Of a DNA stretch of 5,350 nt, positions 5,343 through 5,350 are shown piece after piece. How positions within the stretch are numbered: position 1 is the first letter of the stretch; every line of letters begins with the position of its first letter. A model generated the notes under the pieces. The model saw only the letters and a list, made by a program, of their open reading frames with translations. It was not told where the DNA came from and made no database searches. Source of the stretch: Anaerolinea thermophila (GTDB lineage: Bacteria > Chloroflexota > Anaerolineae > Anaerolineales > Villigracilaceae); assembly GCA_022729775.1 (NCBI GenBank), contig DZBA01000241.1, positions 1-5,350 of the forward strand, written 5' to 3'. The translations under genes were made by a program, and so were the position numbers.

Positions 5343-5350
5343 AAAGATGA

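Overview
The window looks like chromosomal DNA from a bacterium of the Chloroflexota, most likely class Anaerolineae. This is inferred from protein style, not from a marker gene. Two lipoproteins have Thr/Pro-rich linkers right after the lipidated cysteine. The SH3-like lipoprotein has the N-C-R-x-G-P-G ... C-W pattern that I associate with that class. A DUF4230 protein also carries a Pro/Thr linker after its membrane anchor. Coding density is high, and there is no sign of mobile elements, CRISPR, tRNA or rRNA.

Layout from left to right. (1) A plus-strand gene for a small DUF2721 membrane protein (24-431) ends inside a perfect 13-bp hairpin (413-445) that it shares with the convergent neighbour. 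(2) A minus-strand block of four genes runs from about 3802 down to 451. In transcription order these are a PhnD-like substrate-binding lipoprotein, a SanA/YdcF-type DUF218 membrane protein, a NapH/RnfN-like polytopic 4Fe-4S protein, and a membrane-anchored protein with repeated I-[RK]-G modules. The last two overlap by four bases (ATGA) and almost certainly work together. (3) A short divergent region (3803-3866) holds two good sigma-70-type promoters that overlap each other and point in opposite directions. (4) A plus-strand DUF4230 gene (3867-4538) has its own promoter, ribosome binding site and strong intrinsic terminator, so it looks like a single-gene unit. (5) A minus-strand SH3-like lipoprotein (4593-5291) converges on that terminator and has its own -10 element near the right edge.

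Most of the encoded proteins are membrane or surface proteins. The clearest functional unit is the iron-sulfur membrane protein plus the I-[RK]-G module protein, probably an electron-transfer element of the cytoplasmic membrane. Its first ferredoxin motif has Asp in place of the second Cys (CX2DX2CX3CP), which is the most interesting sequence detail here. The substrate-binding lipoprotein has no ABC permease or ATPase beside it. No complete novel system can be shown from this window alone.
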